DNA of 64,000 nt from Flavobacterium ranwuense (GTDB taxonomy: Bacteria; Bacteroidota; Bacteroidia; Flavobacteriales; Flavobacteriaceae), in assembly GCF_004349315.1 (NCBI RefSeq), contig NZ_SMLH01000001.1:62001-126000 (forward strand), read 5' to 3'. The notes beneath the pieces are model-generated. The model was not told the DNA's origin and searched no databases. It worked only from the letters and a program-made list of their open reading frames with translations. Every line of letters begins with the position of its first letter. Positions within the stretch are counted from its first letter, which is position 1. The position numbers and the translations under genes were made by a program. Positions 54,260-63,036 of this stretch are shown piece by piece.

Positions 54260-54367
54260 TTTATTGTTGTTAATTTTTATATTCAGTTTGCGAAAATACA
54301 ATTATCTAATTAATAATTATACTAGTAGCGTTTTATTTTGCAAGAAATTTTATTTTGCTAAAAAAAA

Positions 54368-55627
54368 TCACTCTTGTACGGTCATTTTTACTAATTCTAT
54401 TTTCTTATTTGTGGCTTCTTCAATTATAAAATGATAGCTGCCTATGGTAATTGTCTCGCCTTTTTGAGGGATTTCTTTTGTAAAATCTACTATAAACCCT
54501 CCAAGTGTCCCGTAAGAATCACTTTCGGGAATTGCAAGCTTATAGGTATCGTTCAAATATTCAACATCAAAACGGGTTGAAAAAACAAAAACTCCTTCTC
54601 CCAATTTTTTTTCTACCAATTCTTCGTCTGAATCGTGCTCGTCTTCAATTTCACCAAAAAGTTCTTCTACAATATCTTCTATAGTAATAATTCCAGACGT
54701 CCCTCCGTATTCATCTAATACTACTGCGACGCTTTTACGCTTTTTAGTAAGCAAATTCATGGCATCTTTTATGAATATTGTTTCCGGAACAAACTCAACC
54801 GAAATCACAATTTCCTTGATGTTATTTGGTTTTTTAAACAAATCAAACGAATGAACGTAACCGATGATATCATCAAGAGAATTTTGATACACCACTATTT
54901 TAGAATACCCTGTTTCTATGAATAACTGCTTCAGTTCTTCGATTGAACCGAATACATCAACTGCAATAATTTCTGTTCGCGGACTCATCACATCTCTGGC
55001 TTTCACGCCAGAAAATTCTAAGGCATTTTGAAACATCTGTATTTCAGAATCTACCATTTCATTATCCTCAATTGTACTCATTTGCTCCGTAATGTAATTT
55101 CCAAGTTCTATTTTACTGAAATACAACTGAATAGTATCCCCTTCCGTTTTAAAGAATTTCCTTAAAATAAAATCAGAAATCCCAATAAAAAAGGTAGAAA
55201 TAAAATAGAAAAATTTATAAAAAACATACGCCGGAATTGCAAAAACCTTAATTAATGAGTTCGCATAAATTTGAAAAAAAACTTTAGGAAGAAATTCGGC
55301 AGTAATCAACATCACCAGTGTCGAAACCAAAATTTGAAGCACTAAACTTAACCAATCTGAAAAATGATATCCTAAAGCAGCAAACCACCGTATCAATAAT
55401 TCTCCCATAAAAAAACCATAGACCACCATCGCTATAGTATTTCCAATAAGCATAGTTACTATAAAATTAGTAGGCTTTTCAGTAAGCTTTGTAAGTATTT
55501 TTGAAACGAAATTATCTTGTTTTTTTTCAATTTCAAGATAAATTTTATTGGAAGAGACAAAGGCTATCTCCATTCCTGAAAAAAAAGCACTTAGTATTAG
55601 ACACAATATGATAATACTAATTTCCAT
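54368..55627 (-). CDS. CNNM/CBS-domain transporter (hemolysin family)
   Basis: This 419-residue membrane protein has a DUF21/CNNM N-terminal domain with about three or four helices (SAFFSGMEIAFVSSNKIYLEIE is its signature). A pair of CBS domains follows (about 200-320: VMSPRTEIIAVDV and RKSVAVVLDEYGGTSGIITIEDIVEELFGEIEDEH), then a CorC/HlyC C-terminal domain. Members transport or sense Mg2+ or Co2+; the 'hemolysin' name is historical. It resembles GldE of gliding flavobacteria in architecture, but gldD is not adjacent, so I leave it unnamed. Confidence 0.92.
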   Translation of the reverse strand: MEISIIILCLILSAFFSGMEIAFVSSNKIYLEIEKKQDNFVSKILTKLTEKPTNFIVTMLIGNTIAMVVYGFFMGELLIRWFAALGYHFSDWLSLVLQILVSTLVMLITAEFLPKVFFQIYANSLIKVFAIPAYVFYKFFYFISTFFIGISDFILRKFFKTEGDTIQLYFSKIELGNYITEQMSTIEDNEMVDSEIQMFQNALEFSGVKARDVMSPRTEIIAVDVFGSIEELKQLFIETGYSKIVVYQNSLDDIIGYVHSFDLFKKPNNIKEIVISVEFVPETIFIKDAMNLLTKKRKSVAVVLDEYGGTSGIITIEDIVEELFGEIEDEHDSDEELVEKKLGEGVFVFSTRFDVEYLNDTYKLAIPESDSYGTLGGFIVDFTKEIPQKGETITIGSYHFIIEEATNKKIELVKMTVQE

Positions 55628-55630
55628 TAA

Positions 55631-55825
55631 TTAGGATTTTTTGTTTCGATCATCAAATTTTTTGGCAAATTTTCTTCTAAAGAAAAACATGAAAATAGCC
55701 AATCCTGCAATCATGAAACTCAACCAAGGCGTTCCTGCAGGATCTTTTAATTTAGTGACACCATCATAAATGAAATAGGCGCCAAAAACAAGATAAACGT
55801 ATTGTGTATATTTTAGGTAATTCAT
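55631..55825 (-). CDS. Small two-helix membrane protein
   Basis: This 64-residue protein has two transmembrane helices (about 9-22 and 35-50) with a short loop (KLKDPAGTPWLSFM) and a very basic tail (RRKFAKKFDDRNKKS), which suggests both ends face the cytoplasm. It lies three bases upstream of the CBS/hemolysin gene and twelve bases downstream of lptC, so it belongs to the operon. The function is unknown. Confidence 0.8.
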   Translation of the reverse strand: MNYLKYTQYVYLVFGAYFIYDGVTKLKDPAGTPWLSFMIAGLAIFMFFFRRKFAKKFDDRNKKS

Positions 55826-55837
55826 AATGTATTTGTA

Positions 55838-56392
55838 TTAATCGGCGGATTCTATTTCGCCTGTTATTTTTTGAGAATTAATCACTTTGAAATCTTTGCT
55901 AAAATCGATTCCTTGCCCGTTTGAAGTTCCTTTTGGATCCGTAAATTTAAACTTTCTTTCCGTAAAGAACCATTCATTTTTTTGATCAAAATACAACTGC
56001 TCCGTTTCTAGCGTCTGACCGTCTTCCGTGAAAATTTTTACTTTTCCTTGTAAATCAATGATGCTGGTTCCTTTATACGAAATGGCATAATTGGATTTTA
56101 TAAATGTTTTCTTCGCTTTTTTATCGAATAAAGTAACATCAATCCCTTTTGGAAATTCCGTGAAAGGAAAATCAACACTGGAATAATCCAACATTTTAGG
56201 ACTTACCAGAATTGCAGTAATTCGTCCCGAATCAGTGTATTTCAAATTTACTATATCAGCGTCACTGGTAGGAATAAATTCCGAAAAATTAATCTTCTGA
56301 ATTTCCTTAAAATTACTTTCGCAACCAAAAAACAGTGTCACAGCAAAAACTGTGACAACTGATTTAATATAATATTTTTTGACTAAAGTCAT
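55838..56392 (-). CDS. lptC: LPS export protein LptC
   Basis: This 184-residue protein starts with a hydrophobic segment ending in a lipobox (LFFGC, Cys24) and then an OstA/LptC-like beta-jellyroll: YTDSGRITAILVSPKMLDYS, FPFTEFPKGIDVTLFD, ISYKGTSIIDLQGKVKIFTEDGQTLETEQLYFDQKNEWFFTE. LptC links the LptBFG extractor to the LptA bridge that moves LPS to the outer membrane. A lipoprotein form, rather than a transmembrane anchor, fits Bacteroidota versions. The neighbouring outer-membrane and chaperone genes fit an envelope-assembly operon. Confidence 0.88.
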   Translation of the reverse strand: MTLVKKYYIKSVVTVFAVTLFFGCESNFKEIQKINFSEFIPTSDADIVNLKYTDSGRITAILVSPKMLDYSSVDFPFTEFPKGIDVTLFDKKAKKTFIKSNYAISYKGTSIIDLQGKVKIFTEDGQTLETEQLYFDQKNEWFFTERKFKFTDPKGTSNGQGIDFSKDFKVINSQKITGEIESAD

Positions 56393-56439
56393 ACGCTGAA
56401 CTTGGCGAAGAAATTTGGCAATAGTACCAATTCTTGTTT

Positions 56440-57690
56440 TTAGTTGAATTTTCGTTTTTCAAACCACCTGTCATTAAGTGAAAAACTCACACTTAAGTTT
56501 GCATAGTTCTCCTGAACAAGATTTGCTTTTGTAGTTCCTTTTTTTCCTAACTCCAAACCAAAATTAACATTTGAGAAACTACCCGTTATCGGAAGTCCTA
56601 AACCAAAAGTTAACCCCATATCATTTATAGATTCTGAGTTGATAACCAATCCTGTTTTTTCATATTTAATACCGGCTCTGTAAACAATTCTTTTTGCATA
56701 ACTAGAAAACGAATTGTAATTAGGAACGTAATATCCTCCTAAACTAACGCTGCCATATTTTCCATAACCTACATTCGCTTCGTCATTATAATCGTTTGCC
56801 TGACCTGAAGTTTTACCATAAGAAATCTTACCCCCAAGAAGCCATTTTTTAGCCTCTCCAATTCCCGCGCTTAACGATATTTTACTTGGCATTGTTATAC
56901 TTTTTTCTGTTTTAACATCATCAAGAGCATCAACTACAGCCAAATCAAAATTTGAATTATAGATTACTGTCGAAATATTTCTTGTATTTTTAGATGTTAA
57001 AGTGCTTTCCAATGAATATGTTAAACTACTAAAAACAGATATTTTTTTGTAAATCTTGGTTTGATACATCATTCCAAGATTAAAATTCACTCCTGATAAA
57101 TCTGCTGAATTCAATTCGCGCGTCCCAATAGGAACTCCATTAATAAATTCAAGACTATTTGTTTCAATTTTACCAAAATTATAATTCACATCGGCACCAA
57201 CGCTGAAATTTGGAGCAATTTTATATCCTAAACCCAAAAAAGCTTTATTCAAACCACCTGTGCCGTTAAACCGTTTGTTGTTTTCTGTTCCATTTTCTGA
57301 AATAGATTCAATTTTATACCCAACAGAAGAATACGGAATCAATCCAAAACCTAACCCAAACTTACCAAAAGGCAAACCAACTGCCAAATAATCCAAAGTA
57401 GTTCTTCTGGCATTTGCAGATTCAGTATTGTTTTTTAAAGTTGTAGTTCCATAAGTTCCTCCTAAAGTAAAAGTAGTTAATTTAAGACTCGCGTAACTGG
57501 CTGGATTTTGTAAGTTCATGTGTATACTATCCTGCTCAACAGCTACTCCTGCCATAGAGCGGTTTTCGAGCGTTCCTTTGAATCTTACATCCCCTATTCC
57601 GTAAAAAGAATATGGAGAAGATGTTCCTTCTTGAGCAAAAGACACTAATGATAAAAGCAAGCATGCGCTTATTATAATTTTTTTAATCAT
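56440..57690 (-). CDS. Outer membrane protein, FadL/PorV-like barrel
   Basis: This 416-residue protein has a signal peptide (MIKKIIISACLLLSLVSFAQ) followed by GTSSPYSFYGIGDVRFKGT and NLQNPASYASLKLTTFTLGG, the usual start of FadL-like outer membrane barrels in Bacteroidota. Alternating amphipathic strands run to the end. The substrate is unknown. It overlaps the end of coaX by eight bases, so translation is coupled, and lptC follows after 47 bases. It is not a recognised enzyme. Confidence 0.82.
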   Translation of the reverse strand: MIKKIIISACLLLSLVSFAQEGTSSPYSFYGIGDVRFKGTLENRSMAGVAVEQDSIHMNLQNPASYASLKLTTFTLGGTYGTTTLKNNTESANARRTTLDYLAVGLPFGKFGLGFGLIPYSSVGYKIESISENGTENNKRFNGTGGLNKAFLGLGYKIAPNFSVGADVNYNFGKIETNSLEFINGVPIGTRELNSADLSGVNFNLGMMYQTKIYKKISVFSSLTYSLESTLTSKNTRNISTVIYNSNFDLAVVDALDDVKTEKSITMPSKISLSAGIGEAKKWLLGGKISYGKTSGQANDYNDEANVGYGKYGSVSLGGYYVPNYNSFSSYAKRIVYRAGIKYEKTGLVINSESINDMGLTFGLGLPITGSFSNVNFGLELGKKGTTKANLVQENYANLSVSFSLNDRWFEKRKFN

Positions 57691-58417
57691 TTTTGATTTT
57701 ATATTGAAATGTTTGGTTCAAACTTTCCAGAAGAAAATTTGAATTGGCAAATATGGTATTTTTTAATCGTTTAGCCAAAAAATCTGTGTCGCCACCCGTT
57801 AAAATTATTATAAAATTTGAATACCTTGCTTTATACTCCTCGATAAAACCGTCAATCTCATAGACGAAACCGTTAACCACACCAGAATGAATTGATTCAG
57901 AAGTAGATGTTCCAATTAAATCTTTTGGACTTTCTAATGATAACAAAGGAAGTTTAGCCGTAAAATTATGCAACGCTTCGTACCGCAATCGCAATCCTGG
58001 CGCAATAGCTCCGCCCAAATAATTATTTTGCTGATCAATAAAATCATACGTTACACAAGTCCCTGCATCAATAACTAATCGATTCTGATTTGGAAACTGA
58101 AGCGTTGCTCCTGCGGCAAGAACCATTCTGTCAATTCCCAAAGTTTTAGGAGTCGAATAGCAATTATGGAACGGAAAAGGATCTTCATGGGATAGAAAAT
58201 GCACATTTAGCACTTTATCATAGGCTAAAAAAGACTGTTTTTCGACATCTCCAACAGATGAAACGATCAAATCAGTTATTTTTTCAAATTTTTTTAAAAT
58301 ATTTTCAATATTTTTTTCAAGTTCTATTTTAGAAAAAACAAAGACTTCAAAAAGTATAGCGCCCTCAAAAACAGCGCCTTTAATTCTGGTATTTCCAACA
58401 TCGATAACTAAAATCAT
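57683..58417 (-). CDS. coaX: Type III pantothenate kinase
   Basis: This enzyme catalyses the first committed step of coenzyme A synthesis, phosphorylating pantothenate. The 244-residue protein has the acetate/sugar kinase fold signatures of CoaX: LVIDVGNTRIKGAVF (phosphate 1), STPKTLGIDRMVLAAGA, LVIDAGTCVTYDFID, GGAIAPGLRLRYEALHNFTAKLP and IILTGGDTDFLAKRL. It is the first gene of the minus-strand run to ppiD. The promoter region for that run is the 98-base gap to the divergent tRNA gene. Confidence 0.96.
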   Translation of the reverse strand: MILVIDVGNTRIKGAVFEGAILFEVFVFSKIELEKNIENILKKFEKITDLIVSSVGDVEKQSFLAYDKVLNVHFLSHEDPFPFHNCYSTPKTLGIDRMVLAAGATLQFPNQNRLVIDAGTCVTYDFIDQQNNYLGGAIAPGLRLRYEALHNFTAKLPLLSLESPKDLIGTSTSESIHSGVVNGFVYEIDGFIEEYKARYSNFIIILTGGDTDFLAKRLKNTIFANSNFLLESLNQTFQYKIKND

Positions 58418-58470
58418 AATTTGTTTTTTGATGCTGCGAAGGTACGAATTGATTTTTTTTAAAAAATGTT

Positions 58471-58500
58471 TTGGATAAACTAAAAATCATTCTATATTTG
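58471..58500 (+). promoter_or_regulatory. Promoter of the tRNA-Phe gene
   Basis: TTG at 58471-58473, 19 bases, then TATATTTG at 58493-58500: an ideal flavobacterial promoter. The start would fall near 58507, nine bases before the mature tRNA. Confidence 0.75.
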
Positions 58501-58515
58501 CACCCGCAATAGCGC

Positions 58516-58588
58516 GGTACCTTAGCTCAGATGGTAGAGCAATGGACTGAAAATCCATGTGTCCCTGGTTCGATCCCTGGAGGTACCA
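58516..58588 (+). tRNA. tRNA-Phe (GAA)
   Basis: A 73-base cloverleaf: acceptor arms GGTACCT (58516-58522) and AGGTACC (58581-58587), discriminator A at 58588, D-arm GCTC/GAGC, anticodon stem ATGGA/TCCAT with loop CTGAAAA (anticodon GAA, 58549-58551) and T-arm with GGTTCGATCCC. CCA is not encoded. Confidence 0.97.
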
Positions 58589-58590
58589 CA

Positions 58591-58634
58591 AAAAATTTCC
58601 CTAACCCTTTAATCAGGATTTAGGGATTTTTTGT
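58591..58634 (+). terminator. Terminator after tRNA-Phe
   Basis: AATTTCCCTAA (58594-58604) and TTAGGGATTTTTT (58620-58632) form a hairpin followed by T's directly downstream of the tRNA. Confidence 0.85.
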
Positions 58635-59019
58635 TTTTGGACCTATTAGATTACTGACAATTGCTTGAATCATTTATTCTTCCTGTTTTACAACACAAAT
58701 AATACTCTTTTACAAATCATCATTTAGTGTTATTTTGTCTAGCATGCTACCATCTTTAAAATAATCCCCTTGAAATATCGAAAATATTTTCTGCTCGTTA
58801 TAAAATTAAAGTAATTCCTTCTTTAGAATTACCTTAAGCATATTCCAAGAAATAAAAAACAATGAATAATACTCCGCAGATTTCCCATACTTTTATATAT
58901 TTACTAAAACCCAAGTCTCGCCTTTATTCGATCAACACAATTAAAATTTGACACAGCACTATCTGTTGCAAATATTAGAAACACAGTATCAAATAAAGTT
59001 TAGCTACAAAATTACAATT
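58635..59019. other. 385-base non-coding gap
   Basis: AT-rich sequence without a convincing frame on either strand. The only structure seen is a weak inverted repeat (AAGTAATTC/GAATTACCTT, about 58809-58834). It presumably holds the promoter of the S9 peptidase gene, but I see no clean -33/-7 pair. Confidence 0.5.
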
Positions 59020-61182
59020 ATGAGAAAACTTTCAATTTTACTGTTTTTTATTACTACACTACAATCTGCCATTGCTCAAAATGGGAAAGAGGCTATTAAC
59101 CTGACGGATCTGTTAAAAATTAAAACTGTTGGAAATGTAACGCTTACTAAAGACGGATCAAAAGCAGCCTTCACTGTTACCGCTATTGAAGCTGATGAAA
59201 ACAACAAGTTAGATTACAAGTATCTGACCCAAATCTATAGTGCTTCTCCATCAAACACCTCACCTCCAATACAACTCACTACTTCCAAAGAAGGTGCTAC
59301 AAAACCTGCATGGAGCCCTGATGGGAAACGACTGGCTTTTACACGAATGATAGACAACAACTCTCAGATTTTTATTCTGTCAATTGAAGGAGGAGAACCA
59401 ATCCAATTGACAAGCCATAAATACGGGGCAAACAATCCGAAATGGTCCCCAGACGGAAAAAAATTAATGTTTTCTTCCAATATCTCATTTCAAGAACTAC
59501 TCAAAGATTCTACGTTAAACAAATCTTTTTCAACACCAACTTGGACAATGGAAAAACCAGGTTTTGACAAAAATGAACATTTGTTGCCTAATAAAGCTCG
59601 ACTAGACCCCGACGGAAGTTTATCTGAAATAAGGGCTTATTTGGATAAAAATGCTACGGATAAAAAAGCTATTGTACTAAATAAATTGAACTTTCAAAAT
59701 GAGTCAGTTATTTCTTCTGAAATAAATTTCAATCACTTTTTTGACATTAATACCAATGCAAATGCCAAACCCCGTTTATTAACAAAAGGCTTTTATAGTT
59801 TCACTAATGCTGAATACACACCAGACGGCAAACAAATTGTGTTTTCGGGAAATATTGATAGTACAGAGAACCCAGACCGTTCATTAGAAAGCGAAATTTA
59901 TATAGCGGATAGTGATGGTGGTAATTTTAAAATGATTTTAGGCGAAAAAGATAAAAAATACAGCAATGCATCTGTATCACATTCTGGCAAATGGTTGGCT
60001 TTCCTCTATAGCAACACCTCTTTTATATCAGTACCTACGTTAGCAATAATGCCACTTAATGGAACCGAAAAAGACATCAAAACCTTTCCTTTCGACCGCA
60101 ATAAAACAAATCTTACCTGGAGTAAGGATGATAAATATCTATACTTCACAGGACAAAGTAATGGAGGAAACATCTTGAACAGGCTCAATATAAACACCAA
60201 AAATATAGAGCCATTATCCAGTAGCGAAGTTGGCATTACAAGTTTTGATATTTCAAATAACACTCTTGTTTATTCTAAGACACAGGTATCAAATCCTTCT
60301 GAGCTGTATTTTGCAAATACTAATTTCAAAAAAGAAAAGAAAGGAAGCAATCTTAATGACTGGCTACTAAATAAGAAATTATCCTTTCCGGAAAAGAAAA
60401 CTTTTATCAATGACGCAGGCATGACCATTGAGTATTGGGTAATGAAGCCTACCCAGTATCAAGAAGGAGAAAAATATCCGCTATTGTTAGAAATTCACGG
60501 CGGCCCCTCAGCCATGTGGGGACCAGGAGAAGAAAGTATGTGGCACGAATACCAATATTTCTGTAGTAAAGGGTACGGCGTTGTTTACAGCAATCCAAGA
60601 GGTTCCGGCGGTTACGGTTTAGATTTTTTAAGAGGTAATGTCAATGATTGGGGCAAAGGTCCTTCCAGCGATGTACTTACGGCTCTAGACAAAACCATAG
60701 ATCAGGGCTGGGCTGACCCATCGAAATTACTAATAACAGGAGGGTCGTATGCCGGCTATCTTACAGCATGGATTATCAGTCATGACAATCGCTTTAAAGC
60801 CGCCTGCGCACAACGTGGTGTTTATGATCTTCCCACTTTTTTTGGCGAAGGAAATGCATGGAGACTCGTTCCAAATTATTTTGGGGGTTATCCATGGGAA
60901 CCAAAAGTTAAGGAAATTCTAATACGAGAATCCCCATTAACATACGTTGAAAATATCAAGACACCATTCATTATTTTCCATGGAGGCAACGATCGTCGAA
61001 CGGGATTTGTTCAAGGAGAAATGATGTTTCGCAGTCTTAAAGTATTAGGCCGTCCTGTCGAGTATGTGGTACACCCTGGTGCAACACATGAAATTACCAG
61101 AAATGGAGACAACCGACAGAGAATGGACCAAATGTTACGAACATTTGAATTCTTCGAAAGATGGTTAAATAAAGACAAGTAA
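59020..61182 (+). CDS. S9 family peptidase, prolyl oligopeptidase/acylaminoacyl-peptidase type
   Basis: This 720-residue secreted serine peptidase has a signal peptide (MRKLSILLFFITTLQSAIAQ) and an N-terminal propeller with WD40-like PD40 repeats (PAWSPDGKRLAFTR, PKWSPDGKKLMFSS). The C-terminal alpha/beta-hydrolase domain has the nucleophile in ITGGSYAGYLTAW, the Asp in HGGNDRRTGFVQGE and the His in HPGATHEITRNG. It has no DPP-IV double-Glu motif, so it differs in specificity from the enzyme at 47420-49591 and probably cleaves short peptides. ATG 59020 gives the signal peptide directly; the frame continues upstream without homology. Confidence 0.92.
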   Translation: MRKLSILLFFITTLQSAIAQNGKEAINLTDLLKIKTVGNVTLTKDGSKAAFTVTAIEADENNKLDYKYLTQIYSASPSNTSPPIQLTTSKEGATKPAWSPDGKRLAFTRMIDNNSQIFILSIEGGEPIQLTSHKYGANNPKWSPDGKKLMFSSNISFQELLKDSTLNKSFSTPTWTMEKPGFDKNEHLLPNKARLDPDGSLSEIRAYLDKNATDKKAIVLNKLNFQNESVISSEINFNHFFDINTNANAKPRLLTKGFYSFTNAEYTPDGKQIVFSGNIDSTENPDRSLESEIYIADSDGGNFKMILGEKDKKYSNASVSHSGKWLAFLYSNTSFISVPTLAIMPLNGTEKDIKTFPFDRNKTNLTWSKDDKYLYFTGQSNGGNILNRLNINTKNIEPLSSSEVGITSFDISNNTLVYSKTQVSNPSELYFANTNFKKEKKGSNLNDWLLNKKLSFPEKKTFINDAGMTIEYWVMKPTQYQEGEKYPLLLEIHGGPSAMWGPGEESMWHEYQYFCSKGYGVVYSNPRGSGGYGLDFLRGNVNDWGKGPSSDVLTALDKTIDQGWADPSKLLITGGSYAGYLTAWIISHDNRFKAACAQRGVYDLPTFFGEGNAWRLVPNYFGGYPWEPKVKEILIRESPLTYVENIKTPFIIFHGGNDRRTGFVQGEMMFRSLKVLGRPVEYVVHPGATHEITRNGDNRQRMDQMLRTFEFFERWLNKDK

Positions 61183-61207
61183 AGTACACCTATGAATTTT
61201 ATACCAA

Positions 61208-61235
61208 AAGGCATACCGATCAAAATGTATGCCTT
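61208..61235. repeat. Inverted repeat after the S9 peptidase gene
   Basis: AAGGCATAC (61208-61216) and GTATGCCTT (61227-61235) form a perfect 9-bp stem, 25 bases after the stop codon. No T-run follows on the plus strand, so termination would be weak; on the minus strand it is followed by TTGG. Confidence 0.5.
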
Positions 61236-61402
61236 CGCAAAATAGAAATAATTCTTTTAAAGGAATTCTACGTTCAATGGATACTATCGAAAAAAATAGG
61301 CTGTTCAATTAAACCCATTTCTACTTATAAGCGGAGTAAATTCAAATGGAACAAATTGAAAATCAATTCACCCTTTAAAACTAGCGGATAGCAAAGTATT
61401 CA

Positions 61403-61432
61403 TTGGCTTTTTGGATTAATAATGTACCTTTG
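61403..61432 (+). promoter_or_regulatory. Promoter of the DUF4202 gene
   Basis: TTG (61403-61405), 19 bases, then TACCTTTG (61425-61432): an ideal flavobacterial -33/-7 pair. The start would be near 61439, ten bases before the ATG. Confidence 0.7.
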
Positions 61433-61448
61433 GTTTTAAACATTTCAA

Positions 61449-62036
61449 ATGACAAAATCACAATTTCAAAATACATCTGATTGGATTGACGCGAAAAATG
61501 CTCAAGATCCAAATATTGAAATTTATCAATCTAAACGTTATCCGAAGGAATTATTATATTCTAATCGAATGTACCAAAGACTAATGTCTTTTTATCCTGA
61601 AGCGTCTGAAGAAGTACAGATTGCTTCCAAAGCGCAACATATCTGTCGATGGGAAGTCGCACGAGAGTCCTTTCCAATGGATCGAGTGGGTTATTTAAAA
61701 TGGCGTGAAGATCTAAAAAAATTCCATGCTAACACTACTGCTATAATTTTAAAAAAAGCAGGCTATTCCGAGGAATTCATTGCACGTGTTTCTTTCCTAA
61801 TCGAAAAAAAATTACTCAAGAAAGACACTGAAACACAGCTGTTGGAAGACGTAATCTGCTTGGTATTTCTAGAATACTATTTAGACCCTTTTGTTCATAA
61901 GCACGACAGGGAGAAACTGAAAAATATAATTCTCAAAACTTGGAATAAAATGTCTGAAAAAGGACATCAGGAAGCTCTAAAAATCAACTTCAGCACTACA
62001 AACTTTCAATTGATAAAAGAGGCTCTGGGATTGTAA
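61449..62036 (+). CDS. DUF4202 domain-containing protein
   Basis: This 195-residue cytosolic, helical protein matches DUF4202: IDAKNAQDPN near the N-terminus, AQHICRWEVARESFPMDRVGYLKWREDLKKFHA in the middle, and the block LLEDVICLVFLEYYLDPFVHKHDREKLKNIILKTW. Conserved His and acidic residues (QHICRWE, LEDV, HKHD) look like an HD-domain-type metal site, so a phosphohydrolase fold is plausible but unproven. From memory this family often sits with nitrate or nitrite assimilation genes in flavobacteria. It has its own promoter. Confidence 0.88.
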   Translation: MTKSQFQNTSDWIDAKNAQDPNIEIYQSKRYPKELLYSNRMYQRLMSFYPEASEEVQIASKAQHICRWEVARESFPMDRVGYLKWREDLKKFHANTTAIILKKAGYSEEFIARVSFLIEKKLLKKDTETQLLEDVICLVFLEYYLDPFVHKHDREKLKNIILKTWNKMSEKGHQEALKINFSTTNFQLIKEALGL

Positions 62037-62515
62037 TTCGATTTCTATATATAAGAAATGGCAACATCCATACACACCCTTTCCTTTAGAGAATGTTAAG
62101 AACTGTACTAATTTGTCGCATATAGACATAGCCTTGACACTATTAACACAGCTTGCATATAGAGAGGCGCATTTACAAAAATTAAAAGGGCTTATTCCAC
62201 GAGCATCAAAACATTGTTGTATTACAACAAGTGTCGATGCTATTGTTCAATTACACTTTTACCACACCATCATTTCACATAACCCTTTTGCAAAAATGCA
62301 ATTTTAACTTCCGTAAAATATATTTTGTAAACAAAATGATTTCAAAACCAAACTAAGACCTTCAGGAAAGTCTTTATTTTGAAAGTCATAAAATTTATCA
62401 AACACACATAGTTTTCTCAATAAAAATGCACCTTTCATAAAATTAAACCAATTTTATTAGATAATTCTCTTTTATATAGTTGCTAAATTACTATATTTAT
62501 GCAAAATTTATATAT
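62037..62515. other. 479-base non-coding gap
   Basis: A TTG-initiated frame of 64 codons at 62113-62307 is the only open stretch; it lacks a family look and has no leader. A perfect 17-base palindrome lies at 62214-62230, and the rest is AT-rich. Its length and position before a regulator gene suggest regulatory sequence. Confidence 0.5.
62214..62230. promoter_or_regulatory. Operator-like palindrome
   Basis: TTGTTGTA-T-TACAACAA has 8-bp perfect arms around one central base, about 285 bases upstream of the zinc-ribbon regulator gene. It resembles a dimeric regulator site; the binding protein is unknown. Confidence 0.45.
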
Positions 62516-62935
62516 ATGGAACTTTTAACGTGTCCGAAATGCCAAAATACCCACATCATAAAAAGCGGGATAATCAACAGTAAACAAAGGTACTTATGCA
62601 AAAAATGCAATTATTTTTTTACGGTTAATAAAATTGGCAAAAAGATCGATGATTACTATGTTACCAAAGCATTACAACTATATCTCGAAGGATTGAGTTT
62701 TCGTGAAATAGAGCGAATTATAGGGGTTTCCCACGTCACAGTAAGCAACTGGGTAAAGACCTTCAATATAAAAAAACCGTCTCACGCCAACTACCATCCT
62801 ACTTACAAGATTTTTAGTCACTTAGAGCTGGTAGAATATTTAAAAAACAAACAATTACTCTCTGGTGCAGGTATGATAATAACCGAACTTGGCGATAAGT
62901 TTATGCTCATAAAGTGGGAGCGCTTCAAAGATTAA
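62516..62935 (+). CDS. IS1-type zinc-ribbon / helix-turn-helix protein, probable regulator
   Basis: This 139-residue protein has an N-terminal zinc ribbon (CPKC and CKKC separated by 18 residues: LTCPKCQNTHIIKSG then RYLCKKCNYFFTV). A helix-turn-helix follows (about 52-83: ALQLYLEGLSFREIERIIGVSHVTVSNWVK), as in the InsA part of IS1-family transposases. There is no DDE catalytic domain, no partner insB and no terminal inverted repeats. The C-terminal 50 residues are unlike a transposase. It is best read as a transcription regulator derived from that fold, placed 101 bases before the porin gene. ATG 62516 fits the family start. Confidence 0.8.
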   Translation: MELLTCPKCQNTHIIKSGIINSKQRYLCKKCNYFFTVNKIGKKIDDYYVTKALQLYLEGLSFREIERIIGVSHVTVSNWVKTFNIKKPSHANYHPTYKIFSHLELVEYLKNKQLLSGAGMIITELGDKFMLIKWERFKD

Positions 62936-63036
62936 CTATATACATTTACACATAAATATACCTAACTTTTTTTTTAGAATAAAATAATAGAATTTGGCGC
63001 TTTATTAACCAACCATTTAACAACCAAATCTTATTT

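Noticed and set aside
62113..62307. A 64-codon TTG-started frame
   Set aside because: Weak start, no leader, no recognisable features; the palindrome at 62214 is a better reading of this stretch.
62516..62935. The zinc-ribbon/HTH gene as part of an insertion sequence
   Set aside because: No catalytic transposase frame, no terminal inverted repeats or target duplications around it.
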